DNA from: an uncultured Lentisphaeria bacterium
Lineage (GTDB): Bacteria; Verrucomicrobiota; Lentisphaeria; Victivallales; UBA1829
Direction: 5' to 3'
Length of the DNA stretch: 64,000 nt
Assembly: GCA_949282305.1 (NCBI GenBank)
Contig: CASDPB010000065.1
Coordinates: forward strand, 40,568-104,567
The position numbers and the translations under genes were made by a program. Shown here one piece after another: positions 7,781 through 17,190 of this stretch; position 1 is the stretch's first letter, and each line of letters begins with the position of its first letter. The notes below the pieces were generated by a model, which was given only the letters and a program-made list of their open reading frames with translations, did no database searches and was not told where the DNA came from.

Positions 7781-10642
7781 ATGAGGATTTTCAGCAAAAA
7801 AATCAGATGTTTTTTCCCTGTCTACCTGCTTTTTTCCCAGGCGGTGATTCTTTTGGCGGGTCTGCTGCTTGCGCTCAACATCTGGCTGGAATATTATGGT
7901 GTTCCCGCCTGTGTCATGACCGGAATTTCCAACCATTTGCGGATGTACGGTCTGGAGTTCCGTGCCTCTTCGTGCAGGGCGGGTGTGCTGAAGGGAATCG
8001 TATTTGAAAATATTGAACTCAGAGGGGAAAACGGGTATGAATACCCGTCTCTTCAGGCGGAAAGACTTCGGATCACAGCGGCTCCATGGCGTATTTTTGA
8101 AGGCACGTTCCTGCCGTTGAGGATGCGGATTGAGAACGGCTGTCTGGATTTGCCGCTGCTGCCTGAATTCGGAAAAGAGGGGGAAACGGATCTGCTTTCC
8201 TTCTCCTGTCTGGATGCCGATATCGGGGGAGATCCGGGTATGATCGTCTTTCACAAAGCCCGCGGGAAGATCCGGAATTTTGAATTTTCCGTTTCCGGCA
8301 CGATGGACAATCTTCTGCATCTGGCGGGAGCGCGCGGAAGTGAGCTGCTTCATGACAAACTCATGGAAAAGGAATCGGAAGAGACGCTTCCGCGGCAGCG
8401 GCTCAACTGGTACCGGCGCCTGATGGAAAATATTCCGCTTTCCATGCGCAAATACATGATTCGATCCCTTGACAAACTCAGTGAACGCAGTTTTGAAGGA
8501 GTCCCGAAAATTCATGCGTTTCTCGCTCTTGACGCAAAGGATTTCAACAAGACACATGCGGAAGCATCGCTTTTTTTCCCTGATTTCCAGTACGGATATC
8601 TGGAAATCGGAGCGATTCATGAAAAACTGATTCTGAAAAACGGGATACTCCAGTTCCAGGATTTGAAACTGGAACTGGGCGACGGGGAATACATTTTGTC
8701 GCAGGGGCGGTATGACAGCAGCATGAGCAGCATCAGCGGCACATTTTCGGGGAGCTGTTCTCCGGAAAAAATGCTTCTGTTTGTGAATGAATCCGCCCGT
8801 GAGACACTGGTGGACAAGCTCAGGCTTTCCGAAGCGAAGCGGATTTCCTTCAACGGCACTCTTCACCATTTTTCCATCCTGACCGGAAGTTACGCTGGCA
8901 CGGTTGAACTGCGTATTCCCGTGATGACATTCAACGGAGTCAGGCTCAAAAACGTATCTACGACTGTTGACATCGGGGATAACGCGATTTCCGGAAAAAT
9001 TGTCAGCAACGATCCGGGCGGCAATGAAATCCGTTCCACTTACACGATTGCCGGAAATACCTTTCAGGCTGTTGTGGACGGCAGGGCTTCCCCGTATGCC
9101 CTGCGTAATTTTCTATCGGACAGTGCGGCGGAATTTATTTATGGCAATATTGAATTCAGGAAACAGCCGGAGCGTCTGCATTTTTCCGGTGAAATCACCT
9201 CGCGCAACTGGAAAAATTCCGAATTTGAGGGCAAGATCAGATTGACGCTTCCCGCGATTGCCTGTCATGGTCTGGAGATCAATCAGACTGTGGCGGAGAT
9301 GACGTTCACTCCGCATACGCTCGCAATCAACAACATCGAGGCAAAAATTGATGACAGCCTCAGCCTTTCCGGCAATATGAAGTGTCTGCTGAAAGATCAG
9401 CTTATCACGGCATCCGTCATCTGCCGCGGTTCACCCGGAAAAACGATCAAAATGCTTGATCCCCAGCATAAATCCTTTATTGAGAGTCTGACTGCGGATA
9501 TTCAGTGGCCGGCGAAGGGCAATTTGATGGAGACCAATGCCGACATCAGCATCAGCTACGGCAGGAATCCCGCATATTTCATTACGGGTTCGCTGGTCAT
9601 GACGGATTTTGAATACCGCGGCATTCATTTCAATTACGGCGCCACCCGCTTCCTGATTGATTCCAACAAGCTGCTGGTTCTTCCGGGGGCAATTCTTCAG
9701 ACCAGGGACGGACAGTCACTGCTGACGGTTTCCTATAAGGGAACGGCGGCTTCCGGCGAGGAGAAGCTCACACATAAGTTCATTTCACCGAAGGGAATTC
9801 TGAACTTCTCAATCGACAGCACCATGTCCGGCAATGACATCATGCGTTGTCTCTATCCGGCATGGCAAAGTGAATTCATTGATTTTCCGCAGAGAATGAG
9901 AGTCACGGCATCCGGTCTGATTGACTACAGAAATGAGGAAAATACCCGTTTTTCCGCGGAGATCAACAATGGAACCTGTTTCTGGAACGGTATCCGGATC
10001 ACGGATGTGGACACGGGCGTCAGATATGAGAAAAACAAGCTCTACATCAAAAATGCCGCTGCGGCGGTATGCAACGGAAGAATCGGCATGGACTATGAGT
10101 TCGACTTCAATACGAAGAGCGGGCAGGTCGACGCCAAATTGAAAGGCGCCCTCCTCACGTCCGTTCTCCGGGAATTCCATATTGACATGCTGAATGCGTC
10201 ACAGGCGAATGCTCTGGTTTCCGCGGCAATGAATGCCAGACTGCATTACAATGAAAAGAACCTTCTGCAAATGGACGGTTCCGGCGATTTGCAGGTAAAG
10301 GGAACGGATCTCTGGTCCGTTCCCGTTCTCGGGGAACTGCTGAAAATTCTCGGCAAGGCGTGGAATACAGACAACCTGGGCAGCATTACGGAAGTCAACG
10401 GCGAATTCAAGCTGCATGGGGATGAGCTGACTACGACAAGCCTGAAATCGGACGGAAGTGTAGTTGCGCTCAATGCGAACGGCGTCTATCACTGGAATAC
10501 GAATGAATTTGATTTCCGCGTCCGTGCGGAACTTCTGAAAGGCACTCTGCCGTTTGAAACGCTTTCCACTGTCCTGACTCCGATCTCGTGGATTCTGGAG
10601 CGTCGCATTCAGGGGAAACTGGACTCTTACAAGTGGCAGTGA
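7781..10642 (+). CDS. AsmA-like / YhdP-type large envelope protein
   Basis: A 953-residue protein with one N-terminal membrane segment (about residues 15-37) followed by a long beta-rich region. The last ~200 residues (from VPVLGELLKILGKAW through TVLTPISWILERRIQGKLD) resemble the C-terminal AsmA_2 region of TamB/YhdP/AsmA proteins. Family members are periplasm-spanning, inner-membrane-anchored bridges implicated in lipid transport to the outer membrane. It lies 60 bases after the transglutaminase gene and may share its transcript. Family assignment rests on overall architecture and the C-terminal signature; a specific orthologue cannot be named. Confidence 0.72.
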   Translation: MRIFSKKIRCFFPVYLLFSQAVILLAGLLLALNIWLEYYGVPACVMTGISNHLRMYGLEFRASSCRAGVLKGIVFENIELRGENGYEYPSLQAERLRITAAPWRIFEGTFLPLRMRIENGCLDLPLLPEFGKEGETDLLSFSCLDADIGGDPGMIVFHKARGKIRNFEFSVSGTMDNLLHLAGARGSELLHDKLMEKESEETLPRQRLNWYRRLMENIPLSMRKYMIRSLDKLSERSFEGVPKIHAFLALDAKDFNKTHAEASLFFPDFQYGYLEIGAIHEKLILKNGILQFQDLKLELGDGEYILSQGRYDSSMSSISGTFSGSCSPEKMLLFVNESARETLVDKLRLSEAKRISFNGTLHHFSILTGSYAGTVELRIPVMTFNGVRLKNVSTTVDIGDNAISGKIVSNDPGGNEIRSTYTIAGNTFQAVVDGRASPYALRNFLSDSAAEFIYGNIEFRKQPERLHFSGEITSRNWKNSEFEGKIRLTLPAIACHGLEINQTVAEMTFTPHTLAINNIEAKIDDSLSLSGNMKCLLKDQLITASVICRGSPGKTIKMLDPQHKSFIESLTADIQWPAKGNLMETNADISISYGRNPAYFITGSLVMTDFEYRGIHFNYGATRFLIDSNKLLVLPGAILQTRDGQSLLTVSYKGTAASGEEKLTHKFISPKGILNFSIDSTMSGNDIMRCLYPAWQSEFIDFPQRMRVTASGLIDYRNEENTRFSAEINNGTCFWNGIRITDVDTGVRYEKNKLYIKNAAAAVCNGRIGMDYEFDFNTKSGQVDAKLKGALLTSVLREFHIDMLNASQANALVSAAMNARLHYNEKNLLQMDGSGDLQVKGTDLWSVPVLGELLKILGKAWNTDNLGSITEVNGEFKLHGDELTTTSLKSDGSVVALNANGVYHWNTNEFDFRVRAELLKGTLPFETLSTVLTPISWILERRIQGKLDSYKWQ

Positions 10643-10792
10643 TGAGCTGTGCGCGTCTGCCGGAACGGAGTTCTTTTTTTGACATGCCGAATGCGGCTTT
10701 TATCCATTCAAAAATAAGATTTCCGTGTAAAATTACCGTATGCAGGCAAATTGATTTCTTCATCAGAACTGAAATTAACAAGGAGTGTCAGT

Positions 10793-11638
10793 ATGAAGAT
10801 CGGAGCTCTTGCGAGTTCGTTGAGACTGCCCTTGCTGGAAACGTTCGATGCGTACCGGCGAATGGGGCTTGAAGGTGTCCAGATCGGCGTGGATATGGAA
10901 TTTCTTGCGTATCCCGACGGGAAAATCGAGGAGATCAAGGCACGCTGTAAAGAGAACGGACTGACGATTTCCGCAATCTGCGGCGACATCGGCGGACATG
11001 CGTTCCAGACACGGGGAGAGAACATGAAGCGCGCGGAGTTCCTGTGCCGCGTTGTGGATCTTGCGGAACGTCTTGAGACACACGTTATTACAACTCATAT
11101 CGGCGTTATTCCGGAAGACGGAAACGACCCGGTCTATCCGCTGATGCTTGAGTCCATCCGCCATGCCGCAAACTACGCCGCGCCCAGGAATGTCACATTC
11201 GCGATCGAAACCGGACCGGAAAAACCGGAAACACTGAAAGCATTCATCGAGGAGGTCGATTCCAGAGGACTCGGCGTCAATCTCGACCCCGCAAACCTCC
11301 GCATGGTTTCCTGCGTTGATCCTGTGCATGCGGTTGAAGTGCTCGGCAAATATATCGTGCATACTCATGCCAAGGACGGCGTCAATCTGTTCCCGGGTTC
11401 CGCCGCGGCGGCATACGGCATGGTCAATCCCGATGGGACGAAGCGCGATCTCGGAGTCGAACCCGCGAGATATAAAGAGGTGCCTCTCGGACAGGGGCAG
11501 GTTCCCTGGGACGGCTATCTCGCCGCACTGAAAAAGGCAGGTTATGACGGATTCCTGACCATTGAGCGCGAATGTGGCGATGATCCGGCGGGCGACATCC
11601 GGCTTGCACAGAAATTTCTGCTTGAAAAACTTAATTGA
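10793..11638 (+). CDS. Sugar phosphate isomerase/epimerase (xylose isomerase-like TIM barrel)
   Basis: A 281-residue TIM-barrel protein of the AP-endonuclease-2 / xylose isomerase-like superfamily. Metal-ligand motifs typical of the family are visible: VITTHIG, FAIETGPE, GVNLDPANL, VHTHAKDG and LTIERECGDD. The ATG at 10793 has an AAGGAG ribosome-binding site 7 bases upstream (10780-10785); an upstream in-frame TTG at 10751 lacks one. The following gene is a Gfo/Idh/MocA oxidoreductase 11 bases downstream, a pairing common in inositol and keto-sugar catabolism (IolE/IolI-like steps). Substrate is not determinable. Soluble, cytoplasmic. Confidence 0.88.
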   Translation: MKIGALASSLRLPLLETFDAYRRMGLEGVQIGVDMEFLAYPDGKIEEIKARCKENGLTISAICGDIGGHAFQTRGENMKRAEFLCRVVDLAERLETHVITTHIGVIPEDGNDPVYPLMLESIRHAANYAAPRNVTFAIETGPEKPETLKAFIEEVDSRGLGVNLDPANLRMVSCVDPVHAVEVLGKYIVHTHAKDGVNLFPGSAAAAYGMVNPDGTKRDLGVEPARYKEVPLGQGQVPWDGYLAALKKAGYDGFLTIERECGDDPAGDIRLAQKFLLEKLN

Positions 11639-11649
11639 GGAACGGAATC

Positions 11650-12648
11650 ATGGCAAAAAAGCTGAAAGCGGCTCTGATCGGATTCGGCGGCATGGGACAT
11701 TTCCACGCAACGCAGTACAAAAAGCAGAAGAATTGCGAACTGGTTGCAATCTGCGATATTGACAAGAGGAAATTTGAAAAACTTTCCGCCGACATCAATC
11801 TGGGAAACAGCGGAGACGCCGATCTCTCCAATGTGCATCAGTATCTTTCCTACGGGGAACTGGTCAGGAATGAGACCTTTGATTATCTTGATATTTGTCT
11901 GCCCTGCCATCTTCATGCGGAATATGCGGTCCGCGCAATGAAGGACGGTTATCATGTGCTGTGCGAAAAGCCGATGGCACGTGACGTCAGGCTTGCGGAT
12001 AAGATGATCGAAGTATCGGAAAAAACAAAAAAATTCCTGATGATCGCCCAGTGTCTCCGCTTTGAAAAGACATTCAATACGGTCAAGCAGGCGTATGACT
12101 CCGGAAAATACGGCAGGCTCCTGCGTCTTTCCATGACCCGTTGCGGCGGCGCTCCTTCGCAGGGGTGGTACCGTGACGTCAGGTGCAGCGGCGGCGCGCT
12201 TCTTGACCTTCACCTGCATGACACAGATTTTATCAACTACATGATCGGAGTTCCCGACGCCGTTCTCACCAGCGGCGTGACACGTGTCAGCGGAGGTTTT
12301 GACGATCTCATGACGACCTATTATTTTGAAAACGGTCCGATTGTCAATTCCGAGGGAAGCTGGTGCCGTTCCAAATGGGGATGTACGACGGTTGCCGTCT
12401 TTGAGAAAGCCACCATGGAGATTGCCGCTCCGAAGGTGATTGTCCACATGGAAGATAAGAAGGACAGGGAAATCGACTGTTCCGGAACCAACGGATATTT
12501 CAATGAAATTGCCTATTTCTGCGATTGCATTCTGAAGAACAGGCGTCCCGCGACTGCGTCCATTGAAAGTACGCGCGACTCCATCCGCATCGTGCTTGCG
12601 GAAGAAAAGTCCGCGCGGACCAACCGCAAGGTGTTCCTGAAGAAATAA
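11650..12648 (+). CDS. Gfo/Idh/MocA-family NAD(P)-dependent oxidoreductase
   Basis: A 332-residue two-domain dehydrogenase. The N-terminal Rossmann fold starts with GFGGMGHFHA, followed by the acidic strand end VAICDIDK, and the family lysine motif CEKPMARD near residue 105. A C-terminal alpha/beta domain carries a GGGALLDLHLHDTDF-like segment with the catalytic-region His and Asp. It probably oxidises a sugar, polyol or their derivatives, in sequence with the upstream TIM-barrel enzyme. The ATG at 11650 has GAGG at 11637-11640; the in-frame TTG at 11635 would overlap the upstream stop and lacks a site. A strong terminator follows. Confidence 0.9.
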   Translation: MAKKLKAALIGFGGMGHFHATQYKKQKNCELVAICDIDKRKFEKLSADINLGNSGDADLSNVHQYLSYGELVRNETFDYLDICLPCHLHAEYAVRAMKDGYHVLCEKPMARDVRLADKMIEVSEKTKKFLMIAQCLRFEKTFNTVKQAYDSGKYGRLLRLSMTRCGGAPSQGWYRDVRCSGGALLDLHLHDTDFINYMIGVPDAVLTSGVTRVSGGFDDLMTTYYFENGPIVNSEGSWCRSKWGCTTVAVFEKATMEIAAPKVIVHMEDKKDREIDCSGTNGYFNEIAYFCDCILKNRRPATASIESTRDSIRIVLAEEKSARTNRKVFLKK

Positions 12649-12668
12649 GAAAGTCATCCATGCGGGAA

Positions 12669-12706
12669 ATGCGGGGACGTTTCCCCGCATGGACTGATTT
12701 TATTTT
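12669..12706 (+). terminator. Intrinsic terminator after the oxidoreductase gene
   Basis: Nine-base stem ATGCGGGGA/TCCCCGCAT (12669-12677 with 12682-12690), a 4-base loop, then a T-rich tract ending near 12706. Confidence 0.75.
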
Positions 12707-12830
12707 TTGTGGCGGAGCTGTCCTGCCGATGAGATTTTACCGGATTTCAGGGGGACAAAGGACGGCGGGGACTTGAAACTGCCGACCGGAAAGAATAGAT
12801 TATCCCACTATTATATGACAAGGTGAAATC

Positions 12831-14123
12831 ATGAGACAGTTTGCTTTTCTTCTATTTTTGTTTCTTTTCGTTCCGGCTGCCGTCTTCTCCGATGAAAAGA
12901 AATCCGCCGTGCCTGTGCCGCCTGCGCTTCCTGTTCCATCCATTAAGGAGGCAGCGGAGAAAGACCCCTATCTTTACAAGGAGATTGCTTTTTTCCTGCG
13001 GGCACTGGCAATCGTGAGGGAGAATTACGTTGACAAGGACAAAGCATCCGATGAGAAACTTCTGAAGGCGGCGCTGCGGGGAATGCTTCAGGAGCTGGAT
13101 GAATTCAGCACGTATGAGGCGCCGGAACAGTTTAAGGCGATTCGTGAGGATACTGCCGGCCGTTTTGCCGGAATCGGGCTGACGCTTTCTCAGCGCGGGA
13201 GGGCGGTTCAGGTGGTCTCCGTCGTGGATGGCGCTCCTGCCCAGAAGGCAGGTCTTCTTCCCGGAGATGTTCTGACGGACGTTGCGGGAAAACCGGTGGC
13301 GAAAATGACGTTTCAGGAGTGTGTCTCCATGTTGAAAGGCGCGCCGGGAACCAGGGTGACGGTCAGGGTTTACCGCCGGAAAACCGATGCCTTCCAGGAA
13401 TTTACGTTAACCCGTGAGATCATCAGGATTCCATCGCTTCGCGGCGTCCGGATCATTGATGGAAAATTCGGTTATCTCAGGATCACGAATTTTTCCAATC
13501 CGACCGCAGCCGATCTTGACAAAGTGCTGGCGGAATTTGCGGAAAAGAACGTCAAGGGGATCATCATTGACCTGCGGAATAATCCCGGCGGGCTTTTGAG
13601 CGCGGCAATTGAAGTATGCAGCCGGTTCCTGAAGAAAGGTGAGCTTGTTGTTTATACGGAGGGGCGGTCCGCGCGTGCGAAACAGGAATTTCATGCTGTC
13701 GAGGCGAAGAAGTATCTGGATGTTCCTCTGGTCCTGCTGGTCAACGGAAATTCCGCCAGTGCCGCGGAAATTTTTTCCGGATGCCTTCAGGATCACAACC
13801 GTGCGGTGCTCCTCGGCACGAAAACATTTGGCAAAGGTTCGGTCCAGACGATGATTCCCCTGCCGGATCAGGGGGCAATACGCCTGACGACCGCCAAATA
13901 TTACACTCCGAGCCGCCGTGTCATTCACGGCAGGGGGATTACACCGGATATTATCGTTCCCATGACTCCGGCTTCGGAGGCGGCTCTTGCGATGCGCTTG
14001 AATACCGCGCCCGGGGAGGTTTATGCGGAAAACGGCCGCGGAGTGAAGGATATTCAGCTGGAAAGAGCCCTGGAGCTTCTCAAAGGAGTCACTCTTTTCA
14101 TGAAAAACCGGAATATCGAATGA
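12831..14123 (+). CDS. Carboxy-terminal processing protease (S41 family, CtpA/Prc-like)
   Basis: A 430-residue periplasmic serine protease. Signal peptide at residues 1-20 (ending VFS/DEKK), a helical N-terminal region, a PDZ domain (about 105-185, with GIGLTL and GDVLTDVAGKPV), then the S41 catalytic core. The core shows the NSASAAEI serine motif at residues 307-314 and the catalytic-lysine segment GTKTFGKGSVQT shortly after. Family members trim C-termini of envelope proteins, often with lipoprotein adaptors. The start ATG follows an AAGGTG site. Transcription probably stops at a hairpin just downstream, although the next genes are close enough for readthrough. Confidence 0.92.
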   Translation: MRQFAFLLFLFLFVPAAVFSDEKKSAVPVPPALPVPSIKEAAEKDPYLYKEIAFFLRALAIVRENYVDKDKASDEKLLKAALRGMLQELDEFSTYEAPEQFKAIREDTAGRFAGIGLTLSQRGRAVQVVSVVDGAPAQKAGLLPGDVLTDVAGKPVAKMTFQECVSMLKGAPGTRVTVRVYRRKTDAFQEFTLTREIIRIPSLRGVRIIDGKFGYLRITNFSNPTAADLDKVLAEFAEKNVKGIIIDLRNNPGGLLSAAIEVCSRFLKKGELVVYTEGRSARAKQEFHAVEAKKYLDVPLVLLVNGNSASAAEIFSGCLQDHNRAVLLGTKTFGKGSVQTMIPLPDQGAIRLTTAKYYTPSRRVIHGRGITPDIIVPMTPASEAALAMRLNTAPGEVYAENGRGVKDIQLERALELLKGVTLFMKNRNIE

Positions 14124-14127
14124 TTTA

Positions 14128-14158
14128 CCCGGAAAATTTCGTCTTCCGGGCTTGTCTT
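14128..14158 (+). terminator. Probable intrinsic terminator after the S41 protease gene
   Basis: Seven-base stem CCCGGAA/TTCCGGG (14128-14134 with 14144-14150), followed by a T-rich CTTGTCTTT. Confidence 0.5.
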
Positions 14159-14219
14159 TCTGCAAAAGAAAGTGCATATTTCCATACTTATGTTTCAACA
14201 ATGACCTGAAAGGAAGCCA

Positions 14220-14792
14220 ATGAATAAAATAACGACACTGATTCTGTCCATTTTCTCCCTGATGCTGTTTGCAGGCTGCGCACGGACCATCATTCCGGAA
14301 GAGGTGCTCCAGCTGCCGGAATATGCGTCGGTCTATACTTCTTACAATCTCTGGGCGAATGAGAAAGACGAAATTCCAAGCGCTAACATTCAGAAGGGGA
14401 CCATTATTCCGTTCGGGACGGAGATCACGTTTGTCAACGCCAATGAGAACGAGATCAATTTCAAACGGGTCAGCGACGGCAAGGTGTTCAAGATAGTCTA
14501 CGACAAGAACAAGAACATCATTCCGATTGAGATGTTCATCAAGCGTCTCTTTGTCTTTGACAATGCCGAGATGCTTGCCGCCGGAATTCGCCCGGTCATT
14601 TATGAAAAGCTCAGACGCGGCATTGTGGAAAAAGGCATGACACGCAATGAGGTGCTCCTTGCGTTCGGGCCTCCGCCCGCCATGAGAACGCCGGTGGAGT
14701 CGGTGGATACCTGGACTTACTGGACGGATGACGGTGTTTCCAAAAAAGTCGTGTTTTTCGGAAACAGGGTCATTGAGATTATTGAGATTTGA
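14220..14792 (+). CDS. Small lipoprotein with BamE/SmpA-like C-terminal segment
   Basis: A 190-residue predicted lipoprotein: signal peptide with lipobox LFAGC (acylated Cys about residue 20), so outer- or inner-membrane anchored on the periplasmic side. The C-terminal part ([14 protein letters not shown], then TWTYWTDD and [12 protein letters not shown]) resembles the SmpA/OmlA/BamE fold, in which GMT..EV...G.P starts the domain. No firm assignment to the BAM complex is possible. The RBS GAAAGGAAG precedes the ATG. It overlaps no gene; the next gene starts 14 bases after its stop. Confidence 0.7.
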   Translation: MNKITTLILSIFSLMLFAGCARTIIPEEVLQLPEYASVYTSYNLWANEKDEIPSANIQKGTIIPFGTEITFVNANENEINFKRVSDGKVFKIVYDKNKNIIPIEMFIKRLFVFDNAEMLAAGIRPVIYEKLRRGIVEKGMTRNEVLLAFGPPPAMRTPVESVDTWTYWTDDGVSKKVVFFGNRVIEIIEI

Positions 14793-14806
14793 AACGGAGG
14801 GGCTGG

Positions 14807-15763
14807 ATGAACAACAGAACGGTTCTTGTCACCGGCGGCGGCGGTTTTATCGGGTCGCATCTCTGTGAGCGTCTTCTTGCCGAGGGCATGGACGTCATTT
14901 GCCTGGACAACTTCTTTACAGGCTCGAAAAACAACATCCGTCATTTACTCGTCAATCCGTCATTTGAGTTGATCCGTCATGACATTACGACTCCGATCAG
15001 CCTTGAAGTCAATGCGATTTTCAATCTGGCGTGTCCGGCGTCGCCTGTCCATTACCAGCATGACCCGGTTCAGACTGCGCGGACCAATGTGCTCGGCGCC
15101 ATGAACATGCTGGAACTGGCGCGCCGTCTCAGGATTCCGATTCTTCAGGCATCCACGTCCGAGATTTACGGCGATCCGAAAGTTCATCCGCAGAAGGAAA
15201 CCTACTGGGGAAATGTGAATCCCATCGGCGTGCGGAGCTGTTATGATGAAGGCAAACGGTGCGCGGAGACCCTGTTCTTCGATTATCACCGTCAATATGG
15301 ACTGGACATCAAAGTCGTGCGTATCTTCAACACATACGGGCCGCGTATGCACCCGAACGACGGACGGGTTGTCAGCAATTTCATCATGCAGGCTTTGACG
15401 AAAAAAGACATCACGATCTACGGAGACGGTTCACAGACACGCAGTTTCTGCTATGTGTCCGATCTGGTGGAAGCTCTGATCCGTGTTATGAATACGCCGA
15501 AGTCCTTCACCGGTCCTGTCAACCTCGGCAATCCGCAGGAGTTCACCGTACGTCAGCTCGCCGAAAAAGTGCTTGAACTGACCGGCAGCAGATCCAAATT
15601 GATTTTCAAGGATCTCCCGCAGGATGATCCCGTCAAGCGCAAACCGGATATTTCCCTCGCGAAGAAAGTCCTCGGATGGAAACCGGAAGTTTCAGTCGAT
15701 GAAGGTCTTACATGGACAATTGCCTATTTCAGCGACCTGATCAGAAAGAAGAACAAGCAGTAA
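14807..15763 (+). CDS. UDP-glucuronate decarboxylase (UDP-xylose synthase), extended SDR family
   Basis: A 318-residue NAD-dependent nucleotide-sugar enzyme. The N-terminal Rossmann motif is [14 protein letters not shown], then the CLDNFFTG cofactor loop. Other hallmarks are [21 protein letters not shown], the YDEGKR catalytic Tyr-x-x-x-Lys, [10 protein letters not shown] and [10 protein letters not shown], all characteristic of UXS rather than of UDP-glucose 4-epimerase. It decarboxylates UDP-glucuronate to UDP-xylose, a precursor for surface glycans. ATG 14807 has an ACGGAGG site at 14794-14800; the in-frame TTG at 14789 overlaps the previous gene and is not preferred. MurF follows after 27 bases. 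Confidence 0.93.
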   Translation: MNNRTVLVTGGGGFIGSHLCERLLAEGMDVICLDNFFTGSKNNIRHLLVNPSFELIRHDITTPISLEVNAIFNLACPASPVHYQHDPVQTARTNVLGAMNMLELARRLRIPILQASTSEIYGDPKVHPQKETYWGNVNPIGVRSCYDEGKRCAETLFFDYHRQYGLDIKVVRIFNTYGPRMHPNDGRVVSNFIMQALTKKDITIYGDGSQTRSFCYVSDLVEALIRVMNTPKSFTGPVNLGNPQEFTVRQLAEKVLELTGSRSKLIFKDLPQDDPVKRKPDISLAKKVLGWKPEVSVDEGLTWTIAYFSDLIRKKNKQ

Positions 15764-15790
15764 TATTTCAGTTCATGGAGAAGTGTCCGA

Positions 15791-17185
15791 ATGCCTTTGT
15801 TTTCATTTGCCGAGATACTGAATGCCTGCAACGGGGAGTTCGTCAATGTAACGGATTTTCATATTTCCGTTGATTCGGTTTCGACGGACTCCAGAGAGAA
15901 AATGAAAAGGGGGCTTTTCATTGCTCTTGCCGGCGAAAATTTCGACGGGCATGATTATCTCCGGCAGGCAATCGCCAACGGCGCGGTTCTTCTCTGCATT
16001 GAAAAGGCAAAACTTTCCAAACTTCCGCCCGGAGTTCCCGCCATACTGGTGGATTCTCCCCTGCGTGCCTATCAGGAGCTGGCTCATCTTTACCGCCGCC
16101 GCTTCAGGAATCTGAAAGTCATTGCGCTGACCGGTTCCTGCGGTAAAACCAGCACAAAGGAAACGCTGTATGCGATTTTCAAACAGGTCTATGGCGAGGA
16201 GCATGTTCTTGCAACACTGGGCAATACGAACAACCAGATCGGGGTTCCGCAGAATATGATGCGCCTTGCGCCGGAACACAGGATCTGCATTCTTGAAATG
16301 GGAACCAATCATTTCGGGGAAATTGAACCTGTTGCAAAAATCGCGGAACCGGACGTGTCGCTTGTGGTCTCCATTGGAAACTGCCATTTGGAATATCTGA
16401 AGAATCTCGACGGCGTGGCGACGGAAAAAGCGCATATCCTGCTGGCGCTTTCCAAAGACGGAACGGCGGTGATCCCCCAGGAATCTCCCGGAAACGGAAT
16501 TCTTCGTTCCGCCGCATCGAATGCGGCAAGAATCCTGACGTTCGGCTTTTCAGAGAAGGCAACAGTTCAGGCGGTTTACAAAGGCGGCAATATCAACGGA
16601 AGCTCCTTTGAGCTGATAAATCATGAAAACGGTGAACATGCACTGGTGAACTGGAGTCTTTCCGGCAGACATCAGGCGTGCAATGCGGCAGGGGCGGCGG
16701 CGGTCGCCGTCGCGTTCGGGATTCCGCTGCCGCAGATTGCCGAAGGAATCCGGCAGACCTGTCTGCCCGGAATGCGGATGCGCCGGACGGAGCATGGCGG
16801 CGCGACCTGGCTGAACGATGCTTATAACGCCAACCCGGACAGTATGCGGGCGTCTCTGGAGTGGCTCGGCGAATTTGCCGACGGCAACAAACTTTTTCTG
16901 GTGCTCGGCGATATGGGGGAGATCGGGAAAAGCGCACTCAAGGAACACCTCAAGGTGCTTTATTATGCGAGGCAGAAGTTCCCCGAAGCCAGAATTGCGG
17001 CGGTGGGAACCCACATGTCCAAGGCAGTTGCCGTAATGGATCTGGTTTCCAGGAAGAATATTCTTGCGTTTCCCGTCACGGAGGAGGCGGCAGTTCCCAT
17101 ACGGCGGATGGTGCAGAAAGGCGATCTTGTGTTTTTGAAGGCTTCCCGCCGGACCGGTCTGGAGGCGATTGAACCGGAGGATTGA
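15791..17185 (+). CDS. murF: UDP-N-acetylmuramoyl-tripeptide--D-alanyl-D-alanine ligase (MurF)
   Basis: A 464-residue cytoplasmic Mur ligase that adds D-Ala-D-Ala to UDP-MurNAc-tripeptide. The N-terminal UDP-binding domain contains DSRE and GLFIALAGENFDGHDY. The central ATPase domain has LTGSCGKTSTKETL (P-loop near residue 116), EMGTNHFGEI, and DAYNANPDSM in the C-terminal part, which is diagnostic of MurF over MurE. The stop is 5 bases before the MurE start. The order murF then murE is the reverse of the usual dcw cluster, and no other dcw genes are adjacent. Confidence 0.93.
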   Translation: MPLFSFAEILNACNGEFVNVTDFHISVDSVSTDSREKMKRGLFIALAGENFDGHDYLRQAIANGAVLLCIEKAKLSKLPPGVPAILVDSPLRAYQELAHLYRRRFRNLKVIALTGSCGKTSTKETLYAIFKQVYGEEHVLATLGNTNNQIGVPQNMMRLAPEHRICILEMGTNHFGEIEPVAKIAEPDVSLVVSIGNCHLEYLKNLDGVATEKAHILLALSKDGTAVIPQESPGNGILRSAASNAARILTFGFSEKATVQAVYKGGNINGSSFELINHENGEHALVNWSLSGRHQACNAAGAAAVAVAFGIPLPQIAEGIRQTCLPGMRMRRTEHGGATWLNDAYNANPDSMRASLEWLGEFADGNKLFLVLGDMGEIGKSALKEHLKVLYYARQKFPEARIAAVGTHMSKAVAVMDLVSRKNILAFPVTEEAAVPIRRMVQKGDLVFLKASRRTGLEAIEPED

Positions 17186-17190
17186 GGAGA